Below are positions 8,150-17,483 of a DNA stretch of 64,000 nucleotides, in pieces. The notes under the pieces were generated by a model, which worked only from the letters and a program-made list of their open reading frames with translations, was not told where the DNA came from and did not search any database. How positions within the stretch are numbered: the first letter of the stretch is position 1; the number at the start of each line of letters is the position of its first letter. The stretch is taken from the NCBI GenBank assembly GCA_040112665.1, contig CP157796.1, forward strand, positions 1,614,813 to 1,678,812. The letters are read 5' to 3'. Source of the DNA: Oceanicaulis sp. (GTDB taxonomy: Bacteria; Pseudomonadota; Alphaproteobacteria; Caulobacterales; Maricaulaceae). The position numbers and the translations under genes are program-made.

Positions 8150-8917
8150 ATGCGCACCGACGCCGTCGAGATCGAACGCTTCTACCGCAGCATACGCGGC
8201 GGGGCGGCCGTTGAAATGGTCGGCCGGCGCCTCGGCGCGCTCTGGCCGGACGTTCAGGGGCTCGACATTCTGGGCTACGGCTACGCCTCGCCCTGGTTGG
8301 GCGCCTGGACGAAAACCGCGCGGCGCACCGTCTCCTACATGCCCGCGAGCCAGGGCGCGGTGGTCTGGCCGCAGCGCGCGCCCAGCCTCACGGCGCTCGG
8401 CGAAGACGCGCGGCTTCCGTTCAAGGAAGCGATGTTCGACCGGATCGTGCTCGTCCATGCGCTCGAAGAGGCGGGCGATCTCAGGAAATTGCTGCGCGAG
8501 CTCTGGCGCGTCATGGCGCCGGAAGGGCGTATGGTGATCGTCGCGCCGCATCGCAGCGGGCTCTGGGCGCGCGCGGACTGGACGCCGTTCGGCCATGGCC
8601 GCCCGTTCTCGCGCCGTCAGCTCGCCCGGTTTCTCGAAGACGCCCTGTTCGAGCCCTGCGCCTGGTCGCGCGCGCTCTACGCCCCGCCCTGGCGCTGGGC
8701 CTGCGGGCCGAAGGCCGCAGACGCCTTCGAACGCGCCGGAGAAAAGGTCCTGCCCGGGGTGGGCGGGCTCATCCTCGTGGAGGCGGTCAAGCATGTCGGC
8801 GCGGTCCGGCCCGGCGGCACGCCGGCCCGGGTGCGGGTCAAGGCGCTTGAAGGCGCCGCCAAGCCCGCGCTATCTCGCGACCGAACCGATAACCAGACGC
8901 GGAAAGACGCTTCATGA
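8150..8917 (+). CDS. class I SAM-dependent methyltransferase-like protein
   Basis: A protein of 255 residues. The N-terminal half has a Rossmann-like core, with LDILGYGYASPWLG in place of the usual glycine-rich motif I, an acidic LGEDARLPFKEAMFDRIVLVHALEEA (motifs II-III) and LRELWRVMAPEGRMVIVAPHRSG (post-motif III). This is the Methyltransf_11 pattern seen next to gloB in related alphaproteobacteria. Motif I is a weak match, so SAM binding is probable but not certain. A GGAGAGGC ribosome site precedes the ATG. Its last four bases overlap the start of hisC (ATGA), indicating translational coupling. Confidence 0.8.
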   Translation: MRTDAVEIERFYRSIRGGAAVEMVGRRLGALWPDVQGLDILGYGYASPWLGAWTKTARRTVSYMPASQGAVVWPQRAPSLTALGEDARLPFKEAMFDRIVLVHALEEAGDLRKLLRELWRVMAPEGRMVIVAPHRSGLWARADWTPFGHGRPFSRRQLARFLEDALFEPCAWSRALYAPPWRWACGPKAADAFERAGEKVLPGVGGLILVEAVKHVGAVRPGGTPARVRVKALEGAAKPALSRDRTDNQTRKDAS

Positions 8918-9993
8918 CGCTCACGCCCCGGCCCGGCCTTCTCGACATCAAGCCTTACACGCCCGGCGCCGCTGCGCCGAAGGGTGCGGTGAAGCTCAGC
9001 TCGAACGAGAACGCGCTGGGGTGCAGCCCCAAGGCCGCCGAGGCCTTCAAGGACGCCGCCGCGCATCTGCACGTCTACCCCGACGGCGGGGCGACCCATC
9101 TGCGCGCCGCGATCGCCGAGGCCGAAGGGATCGACGCGGGCCGCATCGTGTGCGGCGCGGGTTCGGATGAATTGCTGCAGCTGATCGGCCGGGCCTATCT
9201 CGATCCCGGCGACAAGGTCGTCCAGAGCCAGTACGGCTTTCTCGTCTACCGCCTCGTGGCGATGCAGTCCGGCGCCGAGATCGTCTCCGCGCCCGAGACC
9301 AACTACACCGCCGATGTCGACGCGCTGATCGAGACCGCCGGCGCGGACGCGAAGATCGTCTTCCTCGCCAACCCGAACAATCCCACGGGGACGTGGATTC
9401 CGGGGTCCGAAGTCCGCCGTCTGCGCGAAGGCCTGCCCGAAGACACGCTTCTGGTGCTCGACGGCGCTTATGAAGAATTCGTCGACGCGCCGGGCTGGGA
9501 AAACCTGATTGCGATCGCCGACGACTACGCGAACACCGTGGTCACCCGTACGTTTTCGAAGATCCACGGCCTCGCCGGTCTGCGTCTGGGCTGGATGTAC
9601 GGGCCGAGCGAGATCGTCGACGTGATCCACCGGGTGCGCGGACCGTTCAACGTGAACCTGCCCGCCATCGAGGCGGGGATCGCGGCGATCGGCGATCGCG
9701 ACTTCGTGCGCCGCTCCAAGGAGCATAACGACCGCTGGCTGGCCTATCTGGCCCAGCAGATCGGCGGGCTCGGCCTCGAGGTGACGCCCAGCGTCTGCAA
9801 TTTCGTGCTCGTCCATTTCCCCGCCGGATCAGGCAAGAGCGCGGACGACGCCAACGCCTTCCTCGCCTCGAAGGGCCTGGTCGTGCGCGGGGTCCAGCCC
9901 TACGGCCTGCCCGACGCGCTGCGCATCACCGTCGGCGAGGAAGACGCCAACCGCCGCGTCGTCGACGCTCTGCGGGAATTTGTGGAGGGGTAG
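8914..9993 (+). CDS. hisC: histidinol-phosphate aminotransferase
   Basis: A fold-type I PLP aminotransferase of 359 residues. It shows KLSSNENALG at the N-terminus, YPDGGATHLRAAIA, the ANPNNPTG loop, and the PLP-lysine in TFSKIHGLAGLRLGW, all typical of HisC. It converts imidazole-acetol phosphate to histidinol phosphate; many alphaproteobacterial HisC also transaminate aromatic 2-oxo acids or prephenate. It is coupled to the upstream methyltransferase. tyrC often follows hisC in related genomes, but here the stop is only five bases from the convergent DUF2125 gene. Confidence 0.92.
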   Translation: MTLTPRPGLLDIKPYTPGAAAPKGAVKLSSNENALGCSPKAAEAFKDAAAHLHVYPDGGATHLRAAIAEAEGIDAGRIVCGAGSDELLQLIGRAYLDPGDKVVQSQYGFLVYRLVAMQSGAEIVSAPETNYTADVDALIETAGADAKIVFLANPNNPTGTWIPGSEVRRLREGLPEDTLLVLDGAYEEFVDAPGWENLIAIADDYANTVVTRTFSKIHGLAGLRLGWMYGPSEIVDVIHRVRGPFNVNLPAIEAGIAAIGDRDFVRRSKEHNDRWLAYLAQQIGGLGLEVTPSVCNFVLVHFPAGSGKSADDANAFLASKGLVVRGVQPYGLPDALRITVGEEDANRRVVDALREFVEG

Positions 9994-9998
9994 CCCTA

Positions 9999-11027
9999 TC
10001 AATCCACCGCGCCGACGCTGCCGATCCGTGCGGGGCCGAGGAACAGGCCGCCGTCCTGCAGGCGGAACGGCAGGGCGATGCCGGTGTCCCGGCGCGGCGC
10101 CATCAGGGCGAAGAGCCGCAACGCCTCGCCCTGCTCGTCATGCACGAGCCCTGATTCCACCAGCGCGGTGATCAGCGTTTCAGGATCGGTGACGACCAGG
10201 GACAATCGGCCGGCCGGGCGCAGCTCGGGGTCGAGCGTGATCTCGCCTGCGCCGTTCAGATCTGCCGGCCCGAAGACCAGCTGGGCGGCGTTGATCACCA
10301 CCGCTCCGCCGTCCGCGGTCCAGGCGAAGGGATCGCCGGCGGCCAGAACGCTCCACTCGGTCAGCGCGCCGTCCATGCGGAAAACCTGAGCGGTCCGTCC
10401 GAAGGCGCGCTCGACCTGGGGGCTGACCGCGGCTTCGGCGAGCACGGCCTGATCGGCCTGAAGGCGGAAGGCGAACTGGTCGTCTTCGCCGATCCGGCCC
10501 GACAGCACGACCCGCTCTGCGGCCTGAACCGCCGGCGGCGGTCCGGCTTCGGCGACGAGCGTCAGGTTATCGATCGTCGCGCCGACCTGGGTCGTCGCGC
10601 CTTCCTCGCTGGAAAGTGACAGCCGCGCGAGATCCGCCGTCATCAGGTATGAGACGGTCTCGCCGTCGACCTCTGAGACGAAACGCGCCCCCCCGCCCAG
10701 CGTCGCGATCCAGTGCGTGAGATCGTAGAACTGCGCCGACACCGCCAGCCGGTCGAGCTCGAGCGTCCAGCCGCCTTCGGCCTGCGGCGCGGTGATGCGC
10801 GGCTCGGCGGCCCGCAGCGAAAAGCGGAAGGGGTAGCCGCCCACTCTGAGCCCCGCGTGCTCGATCTCGTATCCCGCCGCTTCCTGCGCGGCGATCCAGC
10901 GCCGGGCCCGGTCGTCGAGCCCGCCGGCCACCACGATCCAGTAGATCGCGTGGATCAGCACGACGATCAGAAGGATCAGGAACGGCACGATCAGCCGCAT
11001 GCGGGAGTTCGACATCAGCCCTGCCAT
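9999..11027 (-). CDS. DUF2125 envelope protein
   Basis: A protein of 342 residues with one N-terminal membrane anchor (LIVPFLILLIVVLIHAIYWIV). A long beta-rich periplasmic part follows, starting DRARRWIAAQEAAGYEIEHA then GLRVGGYPFRFSL; that GYPFRF block is the signature of DUF2125, a family related to AsmA-like envelope proteins. The ATG at 11027 overlaps the plsC stop (TAATG), so the two are coupled. A role in envelope lipid handling fits its neighbour plsC but is inference. Confidence 0.85.
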   Translation of the reverse strand: MAGLMSNSRMRLIVPFLILLIVVLIHAIYWIVVAGGLDDRARRWIAAQEAAGYEIEHAGLRVGGYPFRFSLRAAEPRITAPQAEGGWTLELDRLAVSAQFYDLTHWIATLGGGARFVSEVDGETVSYLMTADLARLSLSSEEGATTQVGATIDNLTLVAEAGPPPAVQAAERVVLSGRIGEDDQFAFRLQADQAVLAEAAVSPQVERAFGRTAQVFRMDGALTEWSVLAAGDPFAWTADGGAVVINAAQLVFGPADLNGAGEITLDPELRPAGRLSLVVTDPETLITALVESGLVHDEQGEALRLFALMAPRRDTGIALPFRLQDGGLFLGPARIGSVGAVD

Positions 11028-11761
11028 TACGCCGCTCGCTCCTTGTTCGGCGCGGCCTCGGCCAGAAGGGCGTCGGACGCGGTCTCGATCCGGGTTTCCA
11101 GTTCGGCCATGAAGCGCTTCTTGTCGAGCCCCGGCTCGATCGGGGGGAGGAACTCGACCACGATCCGCCCCGGCTTGCGGGTGATCCCGTGGGCGGGCCA
11201 GTAGAGCCCCGAATTCAGCGCGACGGGAACGCAGGGGACCTTCATCGCCGAATAAAGCCCCATGACGCCGGGCTTGTAGACCTCCGCCGCACCCGGCACG
11301 AGCCGCGTGCCTTGTGGGAAGATGACCACCTGCCGGCCTTCGCTCGCCCGCTCGCGGGCCTGCCTCAGCATGTCCTTCAGCGCCTTCGAACCCGCGCCGC
11401 GATCGACCGCGATGTTCTTCAGCTTCATCGCATACCAGCCGAAGAAGGGCAGGTAGCTGAGCTCTTTTTTGAGGATGATCGCGGGGTCGTCGAGAATGCG
11501 CCAGAAGGCCAGCGTCTCGAACATGGACTGATGCTTGGAGGCGACCAGCGCGCCGCCTTTGGGCATGTGCTCGGCGCCGCGCACCTCGTAATCGACGCCG
11601 CACAGAAGCTTCAGCGCCCCGAAAACGAGGTCGAGATAAAAGCGGAAACAGGCCTTCACCCAGCTGCGCGGGCCCAGGAGCGCCGGGCTGAACAGTATGC
11701 CCAGCACGACCATAAGGCCGTAGGTGAAGACCACGAAGATTGCCGATCGAAGCGTGTTCAC
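11027..11761 (-). CDS. plsC: 1-acyl-sn-glycerol-3-phosphate acyltransferase
   Basis: A protein of 244 residues from a GTG at 11761; the frame stays open further upstream, but that sequence is antisense to YdcF and not protein-like. An N-terminal helix (SAIFVVFTYGLMVVLGILF) is followed by the LPLAT domain with KHQSMFET (His77, Glu82 where HX4D is canonical), VIFPQGTR (FPEGTR variant) and VPVALNSGLYW. It makes phosphatidic acid from lysophosphatidic acid. Both catalytic motifs carry conservative variants, which I note but do not regard as inactivating. It is followed by DUF2125 with overlapping stop and start codons. Confidence 0.9.
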   Translation of the reverse strand: MNTLRSAIFVVFTYGLMVVLGILFSPALLGPRSWVKACFRFYLDLVFGALKLLCGVDYEVRGAEHMPKGGALVASKHQSMFETLAFWRILDDPAIILKKELSYLPFFGWYAMKLKNIAVDRGAGSKALKDMLRQARERASEGRQVVIFPQGTRLVPGAAEVYKPGVMGLYSAMKVPCVPVALNSGLYWPAHGITRKPGRIVVEFLPPIEPGLDKKRFMAELETRIETASDALLAEAAPNKERAA

Positions 11762-11792
11762 GCGCTGATGTCCCGACCCCTGGGGCGGCGGA

Positions 11793-12380
11793 TCAGTCCA
11801 GTGCGTCGCGCAGACCCGCCGCGCGCACCCGGACGAAGACCGCCGCGTACTTGGCGTATTCCTGAAGCCAGCGGCGCGCCTCGGCGGTCTCTGAAAAGGG
11901 ACCTTCCGTGGGCACCGCATAGGCCAGAAGCCGGGTATCGGGCATGGCGGCCTGCAGTTCAAGCAAAGCGCGCGGCATGTGGTAATCGTTGGTCACCACG
12001 ATCAGGCTGTCATAGGCGTTCAGCGCCGCCCAGCGCGCGGTCTCCTGGGCGTTGCCGATCGTGTCCAGCGCTTCCGCCCCGGTGTCGATGCAGCAATTGA
12101 ACAGCTCCGCCGAGGCGCCCGCAGCCGCGGCGATGTCGGCGGGCGGCACGCCGGGATTGACCCCGGAGATCAGAAGCCGCCTTCCCTTGCCGTTCTTCAG
12201 GAGCCGCACGCCGGTGACGACCCGTTCCTCCCCGCCGGTCAGGACGACGATCGCGTCCGCGCGGGCGGTTTCGTCAGGCGTCATGGTGCGCGCCTCGCGC
12301 AGGAACAGGGCGAAGCCCAGCGCGAAGGTGAACAGGACCACGAAGGCGAGGCCCCTGATGACGGCGGCGAGGCGGTTCAT
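11793..12380 (-). CDS. YdcF/ElyC family membrane protein (DUF218)
   Basis: A protein of 195 residues with one N-terminal helix (AFVVLFTFALGFALFL) and a DUF218 Rossmann-like domain: ADAIVVLTGGEERVVTGVRL, LLISGVNPGV, a dodecamer around TIGNAQETARWA, and VVTNDYHMPRALLELQ. Family members such as ElyC and SanA act in the envelope and affect peptidoglycan-precursor lipid carrier metabolism and barrier function. It sits between ftsX and plsC in one leftward run with short gaps. Confidence 0.88.
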   Translation of the reverse strand: MNRLAAVIRGLAFVVLFTFALGFALFLREARTMTPDETARADAIVVLTGGEERVVTGVRLLKNGKGRRLLISGVNPGVPPADIAAAAGASAELFNCCIDTGAEALDTIGNAQETARWAALNAYDSLIVVTNDYHMPRALLELQAAMPDTRLLAYAVPTEGPFSETAEARRWLQEYAKYAAVFVRVRAAGLRDALD

Positions 12381-12411
12381 GACGAACCCTCCCGGATCGA
12401 TGCGATCACGC

Positions 12412-13323
12412 TCATGTCCAGCGCGCCTTCAGTTCCGCACCGACCGCGCTGCGCGCCGCGGCGGCCGAGATCAGCCCCGCGATCAGGGCTGCCGCGGGCG
12501 GGATCGCGAACGCGCTCCAGCCCAGCTCCAGGCTCGGCAGGAAAAACACCGACCCGGCCGCCCCGCCGGCATAGGCCAGCGCGAGCGCGGCGAGGGCGGC
12601 GAACACCGCGCCGGTCATCCCCGCCTTCAATCCCAGAAGGAAGAAGCGGGTCTGAAACAGCCCGGTGACGTAACGATCCGGAGCGCCCACGAGATGCAAG
12701 GCTTCGGCGACGTCCCATCGCGCAGCCAGCGATGCGCGGGCCGCGAACGCCACCACGGCCGCCGCCGCAGCGGTCAGAAGCGCGACCAGAGCGAGCGCGA
12801 AATAGCGCACCGCGGCGGCGGCGCGCTGCACCGAGTCCTCCCATCGGCGATGGTCGTCGACGACGAACTCATAGTCCGAGTCGTCCAGCAGCGTCTCGAT
12901 CGCGCCGGGCGCAGGCCGGTCTTCAGGATCGACGGTGACGGCGACGAGCCGCGGCACGGGCAGGTCGTCGGGCAGACCGCCGCGTCCGAGCCAGGGTTCG
13001 AGCAGGGCTTCTGATTCCGAGCGGTCACGCGCCTGGGCGGCGATGACGCCGGGCAGGTTCGCGATCCGGCTCGCCGCTTCGCGCGCATCGGCGTCCGCGT
13101 CCCGTCCGTCTCCGGGCAGGATCTGAACGGTCAGCTCGCCGGTGAGCTGGGCGGTCCAGCCTTCCGCCGCGCGCCAGGCGCCGGCTGCGCCCAGCGCCGC
13201 CAGGCACGCCAGAAACACCAGGATCGCCGCAACCGCGAACAGCGGCCGGTCGCGCCCGGCGTCGGGCGGCAGCAGCGGCGCGTCCTTGCGCTTTTTCACA
13301 GGTTTGGCGTCTTGCTCGGTCAT
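12412..13323 (-). CDS. ftsX: cell division ABC transporter permease FtsX
   Basis: A protein of 303 residues. A basic cytoplasmic N-terminus leads to the first helix (LFAVAAILVFLACLAALGAAG), then an extracytoplasmic domain of about 120 residues and three C-terminal helices with the FtsX-like permease signature. Pairing with ftsE, which it overlaps by four bases, settles the assignment. FtsEX couples ATP hydrolysis to activation of peptidoglycan hydrolases at the septum. The sequence is Ala-rich and divergent, as usual for alphaproteobacterial FtsX. Confidence 0.9.
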   Translation of the reverse strand: MTEQDAKPVKKRKDAPLLPPDAGRDRPLFAVAAILVFLACLAALGAAGAWRAAEGWTAQLTGELTVQILPGDGRDADADAREAASRIANLPGVIAAQARDRSESEALLEPWLGRGGLPDDLPVPRLVAVTVDPEDRPAPGAIETLLDDSDYEFVVDDHRRWEDSVQRAAAAVRYFALALVALLTAAAAAVVAFAARASLAARWDVAEALHLVGAPDRYVTGLFQTRFFLLGLKAGMTGAVFAALAALALAYAGGAAGSVFFLPSLELGWSAFAIPPAAALIAGLISAAAARSAVGAELKARWT

Positions 13324-14036
13324 GCCGCGCGCGCGCCTCCGGAAATCAGCCGCCCGTCGGCGAGTTCGAGCACGGGCGCGTCGAGCGAGCGCACCAGCGC
13401 GATGTCGTGGCTCGCCACAAGGACCGTCGTGCCCAGCCGGTTGAGCTCGACGAACAGTCTGAGCAGGCGGCGCGCCATGGCCGGGTCGACGTTTCCCGTG
13501 GGCTCGTCTGCAATCAGCAGATCAGGCTTGGAGATCACCGCGCGCGCGATCGCGGCGCGCTGCTGCTCGCCGCCCGACAGGGTCGGCGGGTAGTGGTCGA
13601 CCTTTTCGCCCAGGCCCACCCAGGCGAGCAGATCGACGACGTCGTCGGCGTAGCTCGACGCGGACTGGCCGGCCACGCGCAGGGGCAGGGCGACGTTCTC
13701 GAACACGGTCAGGTGATCGAGCAGGCGGAAGTCCTGAAACACCACCCCGATTCGCCGCCGCACCTCGGGCAGCGATTCGCGCGGCAGCAGCGCGCTGTCG
13801 CGTCCGAACAGGCTGATCAGCCCCCGCGAGGGGCGCTCGGCGAGATAGATCAGCCGCAGCAGCGAGGACTTGCCCGCGCCGCTCGGCCCGGTGAGGAAAT
13901 GGAAACTTCCGCTTGGTAACTGAAAGGTTAGGTCGCTCAGCACCTCGGGGCCGCGGCCATAGCGCATGCCGACCGCGTCGAACCGGACGGCGGGTTCGGT
14001 GTCGCCGGGCTTTGCGTCGCGGGTCTGAGGGGACAT
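13320..14036 (-). CDS. ftsE: cell division ATP-binding protein FtsE
   Basis: An ABC ATPase of 238 residues. Walker A is GPSGAGKSS (50-58), the Q-loop is VVFQDFRLL, the signature is LSGGEQQR, and Walker B is LLIADEPTGNVDP followed by the H-loop ASHD. The DEPTGNVDP form and the neighbouring ftsX identify it as FtsE. Its stop overlaps the ftsX start. It is divergent from the zinc-ribbon gene at 14110 across 73 bases, which must carry both promoters. Confidence 0.95.
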   Translation of the reverse strand: MSPQTRDAKPGDTEPAVRFDAVGMRYGRGPEVLSDLTFQLPSGSFHFLTGPSGAGKSSLLRLIYLAERPSRGLISLFGRDSALLPRESLPEVRRRIGVVFQDFRLLDHLTVFENVALPLRVAGQSASSYADDVVDLLAWVGLGEKVDHYPPTLSGGEQQRAAIARAVISKPDLLIADEPTGNVDPAMARRLLRLFVELNRLGTTVLVASHDIALVRSLDAPVLELADGRLISGGARAA

Positions 14037-14109
14037 GGTGACCTTTGCGGAGAACCGCTGAACCGTCGGGGTTTCAGCCGACTATGCCGGAAGAACGAGG
14101 CGCGCGTCC

Positions 14110-14808
14110 ATGATCGTGACCTGTCCCAGCTGCGAGGCCAAATATCGCGTCGAGCAAAGCGCGCTCGAAGCGCGCGGCGGCCGCGTGCGCTGTGCGGCGT
14201 GCGCGCATGTCTGGACGGTCGAGGACGAGGCGCTGACCCTCAGCGAGCCCGCCGAAGCCCCTGCGCCGAAACCCGAACCCCGGCCTGAGCCGCAGCCCGA
14301 ACCCGCGCCCGAACCCGAGTTCAAATCCAAGCCGCACGCCGCGATTCGCGCCCGTGCGGCCGACCGCGCGCGCAAGACCCGCCTTGCTGTCGAGGGCGCG
14401 GGCTGGGCCGGAGTCGCGGCCTGCCTCGCCGTCGTGCTGGGCGCGGCCTTCCTCTTCCGTGTCGACGTCGTGCAGGCCTGGCCGCGCGCGGCCGGCGCTT
14501 ATGCTGCGGTCGGGCTGGACGTCGACCCGGTCGGCCTCGCGGTCGAAAACCTCGACGCCCAGCTCACCGAGACCGGCGAAGGCCCCGTCCTCGTGGTCGA
14601 AGGCGTGGTGCGCAACACGATCGGACGCGATCGCCGCCTGTCGCCGCTCAAGGCGCAGATTCTCGACGCCGGCGGCGCCGTGCTCGCCGAATGGCCCGTC
14701 GCGCTGGAAAGCCCTTATCTGGTCTCCGGGGCCTCGGAACGCTTCCGCACGACCTTCCCCGCGCCGCCCGAAGGCGGGGTGCGGGTCGAGGTGGTGCTCG
14801 ACGGCTAG
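14110..14808 (+). CDS. zinc-ribbon (MJ0042-type) membrane protein with DUF3426 domain
   Basis: A protein of 232 residues. The N-terminal zinc ribbon has Cys5, Cys8, Cys28 and Cys31 (MIVTCPSCEAKYRV, RVRCAACAHVW). Then comes a Pro/Glu-rich linker (PEPRPEPQPEPAPEPEF), one membrane helix (about 100-118) and a C-terminal beta domain with VVEGVVRNT and RLSPLKAQILDAGG, the DUF3426/FxLYD-type fold. Such proteins are conserved beside ftsE in alphaproteobacteria, and their function is unknown. It converges with the TIGR02302 gene, and the two share a CTAG for both stop codons (14805-14808). Confidence 0.9.
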   Translation: MIVTCPSCEAKYRVEQSALEARGGRVRCAACAHVWTVEDEALTLSEPAEAPAPKPEPRPEPQPEPAPEPEFKSKPHAAIRARAADRARKTRLAVEGAGWAGVAACLAVVLGAAFLFRVDVVQAWPRAAGAYAAVGLDVDPVGLAVENLDAQLTETGEGPVLVVEGVVRNTIGRDRRLSPLKAQILDAGGAVLAEWPVALESPYLVSGASERFRTTFPAPPEGGVRVEVVLDG

Positions 14809-17423
14809 AACCGCTCCAGCAGCCGGTCGATATAGTCGAGCTCGTCCTGCGGCCGGCCGCGTTCGGCGGCGCGGCGGCGGAGTTCTTCGAGGATCTCGCG
14901 GGCGCGCTGGCGCTCGGCTTCGCCGGGCACGCCGGTTTCCGTGCCTTCGCCGTTCGGGCCTGCGCCGCTCGCCCGGCCCAGCGGATCGGTCTGTCCGTCC
15001 CCGCCACGGCCGCCGCGCGCCTGTTCCAGCCGCTCGGCTGAGGCGCGCGCGGCTTCGCGCAGGGCGGCCACGGCCCGGTCCTGGTCTTCCAGAGCGCCCT
15101 CTAAGTCGCCGCCATCAAGCGCCTGACGCGCGGCCTGCATGGCCTGACGCGCCGCGTCGATGGCCGCGCGCGCTTCGGGGCTGGCCGCTTCGCCCATGGC
15201 GTCTTCGAGCCCGCCCAGACCCTCTTCGATCGCGGCCTGACGCTCGGCGAGCCCGAGGCCGGTTTCGCCCCCTTCCTCTCCGCCGCCGCCCTGGCCTGCG
15301 CGGTCTTCGCCGAAACCGCCCGGCTCGCCGCCTGAGCCCGGCTCTGCGCCGGTCATGCCGCCGGCGCCGGGCTGGCCGGGCGCGGGCGCGCCCTGGGCGC
15401 CCTGACCCTGAGAGCCTTGACCCTGAGAGCCCTGGCCGGGCGATCCCTGACCTTGCGAGCCTTCGCCTTCGCGGGCCTGCTCGAACGTGTCCTCCATGAT
15501 CGAGCGCTGTTCGCCGATCTGGTCGCCGAGTTCTTCGAGCGCTTCGCGCAAGGCCCGCTCGATCGGACCTTCGGGGCCGCCTTCACCCTCGCCGCCGCCG
15601 CCGAGCGTCATCTGGAGATTTTCCAGAAGCTCTTGTAGCTGGGCCAGCGCCTGGCGGGAGCCTTCGGTGTCGCCCAGTTCCGCGGCTTCGCGCAAAGCGT
15701 CCAGCAGGGCCTGAAGCCGGTCCGCGCTCATCGACCCGCCGCCGCCTCCGCCTTCTGCGAAGCGGCCTTCCTCCAGCGCCTCGCGGGCGAGCGCCTGCAT
15801 GTAGCGCGAGACCGCCTGCTCATAGGCGTCGAACAGGGCGGACAGCTCCATCGCGTCAGCGCCGCGGGCCATGGCGTCCAACAGGGCGCGTTCGGCCGCG
15901 CGCAGGGCTTCCTCGGCGTCGGCGAGGCTGCCGAGTTCGGCGCGCAGCGCGATCTGCCAGAGGTCCTCGTCGAGATGGTCGAGATCGTCCATCTCGCGCG
16001 CCCGGCGCACCTCGCGCATGGCCGTGCGCAGCCCCATCCAGACGATCGGATCGTCGAAATAGGACGCCGGCGCGTCGGACACCGCGTCTAGCGCGGCCGC
16101 GAGCCTGCGGGCTTCGGCGGGCGCGCGCTCGATCCGGCGCTCGGGCTCCTCGCCCATGAAGCCGCCCGCCACCGCGTTCGAGACGCCCTCGGGCATCGGG
16201 GCGTAGTCGGCGTCCGCGCCGATGAAGCGCTTGCGCTCATAGGCGACCGCGCGCGCGAGCGGGTCGAGGAAGACGCGCTGGGGCAGGGTGAGGGCGAGCG
16301 GGCCGGACACCCCGCGCTGGCCCGCGCCGTCAAGGGCGGCCATGCGGATCACCGCGCGCTCGCCGGCGAGTTCGGAACGCGCCAGATCGATCGTCGCGGT
16401 TCTGAGCCCGTCCTCGCCGGGCGGGCTGACCGCGCCGGGTGCGAGCGCGAGCGTTTCGAAGGACTGAGGCTGGCCGCCGTCCTGAGGCTCTGCGGCGTAT
16501 TCGAGCACGAAGGTCTCGATCCCGTAATCGTCCTCGGCGGCGAACTCCAGGATCAGACGGCCTTGCGCGTCGCCTTCGGGCTCGGCGGCGAGGCGCACGT
16601 CAGGGGGCGTGTCCTCGATGATGGTCAGCGCGATCCGGTCGCGCAGCGCGCCGGCGCGCAGTGTCACCGGGCCGTCGGCCTCCGGCCGGATCGCGACCTG
16701 GCGCACGTCTTCAGACAGCGCCTCGACCTCGTAGGGCGCGCCGGAGACGGTGGGATCGCGTCTGAGCCCCGTGATACGGGCGGACAAGATCGAGCCTTCA
16801 GGGATCTCTGCGGTGCGCCGGTCTCTGAGATAGAGCACGGGGCGGCCGGTGTAGGCGGGCGGCTCCACCCAGAACTCAACGCTCGCATCGAGCCCGCCGC
16901 CCGCGAGGATGCGCGGCGCGAAGGAGTCCTTCAGGCGCGGCCAGGCGAGATCGCCCGCCAGCCCGGCGCCCGCGATCACGATCACGATCAGCGAGACGCG
17001 CACGCCGTACCGGTCGAGCCGCGCCCAGGCCGCTTCAGGCCGGCGTGCGCGGGCCCCGGCGAGGCGCTCGGCCATGCGCGCGCGGTGCGCCGCCCAGAGC
17101 CCGGCCTCGCCGGCGACGGGCGCGTCGCGGAGGGCTTCGTAGGGACGGTTCCTGAGACCTGAGTCGCGCTCGACCCGGCGCTCTGCGTCCGCTTCGGTCG
17201 GAAGGGAAAAACCCGGCCAGGCGAGCCGGATCGCGGCGGCCGACGCGGCGAGCGCGAGAAACAGCGCGATCGCGCGCCAGGGATCGCCTGCGACCTCGAA
17301 CACGCCGTACAGCGCCAGCGCCGCATAGAGCCCGATGGCGAGGGCGGGACCGATCAATAGCGGCGCGGCGCGCTCCCACAGGAGCGCGGCCCGGGCCAGA
17401 AGGATCGGGGTCCGCCGCATCAT
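14805..17423 (-). CDS. TIGR02302/DUF4175 giant envelope protein
   Basis: A protein of 872 residues from the ATG at 17423; a GTG at 17459 would add twelve. Two or three membrane helices lie near the N-terminus (APLLIGPALAIGLYAALALY; VRVSLIVIVIAGAGLAGDL). A large periplasmic part follows with Ig-like beta domains (DVRLAAEPEGDAQGRLILEF), a long alpha-helical, Glu-rich region, and a low-complexity Gly/Gln/Ser stretch built on GQGSQGQGSQGQG repeats (15363-15480). This architecture and the argH neighbour match the TIGR02302 family of alphaproteobacteria. Function is unknown; an envelope structural role is plausible. Confidence 0.9.
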   Translation of the reverse strand: MMRRTPILLARAALLWERAAPLLIGPALAIGLYAALALYGVFEVAGDPWRAIALFLALAASAAAIRLAWPGFSLPTEADAERRVERDSGLRNRPYEALRDAPVAGEAGLWAAHRARMAERLAGARARRPEAAWARLDRYGVRVSLIVIVIAGAGLAGDLAWPRLKDSFAPRILAGGGLDASVEFWVEPPAYTGRPVLYLRDRRTAEIPEGSILSARITGLRRDPTVSGAPYEVEALSEDVRQVAIRPEADGPVTLRAGALRDRIALTIIEDTPPDVRLAAEPEGDAQGRLILEFAAEDDYGIETFVLEYAAEPQDGGQPQSFETLALAPGAVSPPGEDGLRTATIDLARSELAGERAVIRMAALDGAGQRGVSGPLALTLPQRVFLDPLARAVAYERKRFIGADADYAPMPEGVSNAVAGGFMGEEPERRIERAPAEARRLAAALDAVSDAPASYFDDPIVWMGLRTAMREVRRAREMDDLDHLDEDLWQIALRAELGSLADAEEALRAAERALLDAMARGADAMELSALFDAYEQAVSRYMQALAREALEEGRFAEGGGGGGSMSADRLQALLDALREAAELGDTEGSRQALAQLQELLENLQMTLGGGGEGEGGPEGPIERALREALEELGDQIGEQRSIMEDTFEQAREGEGSQGQGSPGQGSQGQGSQGQGAQGAPAPGQPGAGGMTGAEPGSGGEPGGFGEDRAGQGGGGEEGGETGLGLAERQAAIEEGLGGLEDAMGEAASPEARAAIDAARQAMQAARQALDGGDLEGALEDQDRAVAALREAARASAERLEQARGGRGGDGQTDPLGRASGAGPNGEGTETGVPGEAERQRAREILEELRRRAAERGRPQDELDYIDRLLERF

Positions 17424-17483
17424 GACGGGCAAGATAGCGTTCGTAGCCGGGCTTGGCACGGGGCTGCGCGCAGCCGCCGGACC

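Noticed and set aside
15363..15480. Gln/Gly/Ser repeat array as a CRISPR or mobile repeat
   Set aside because: It is in-frame coding repetition (GQGSQGQG) inside the TIGR02302 gene and matches the known low-complexity tail of that family.
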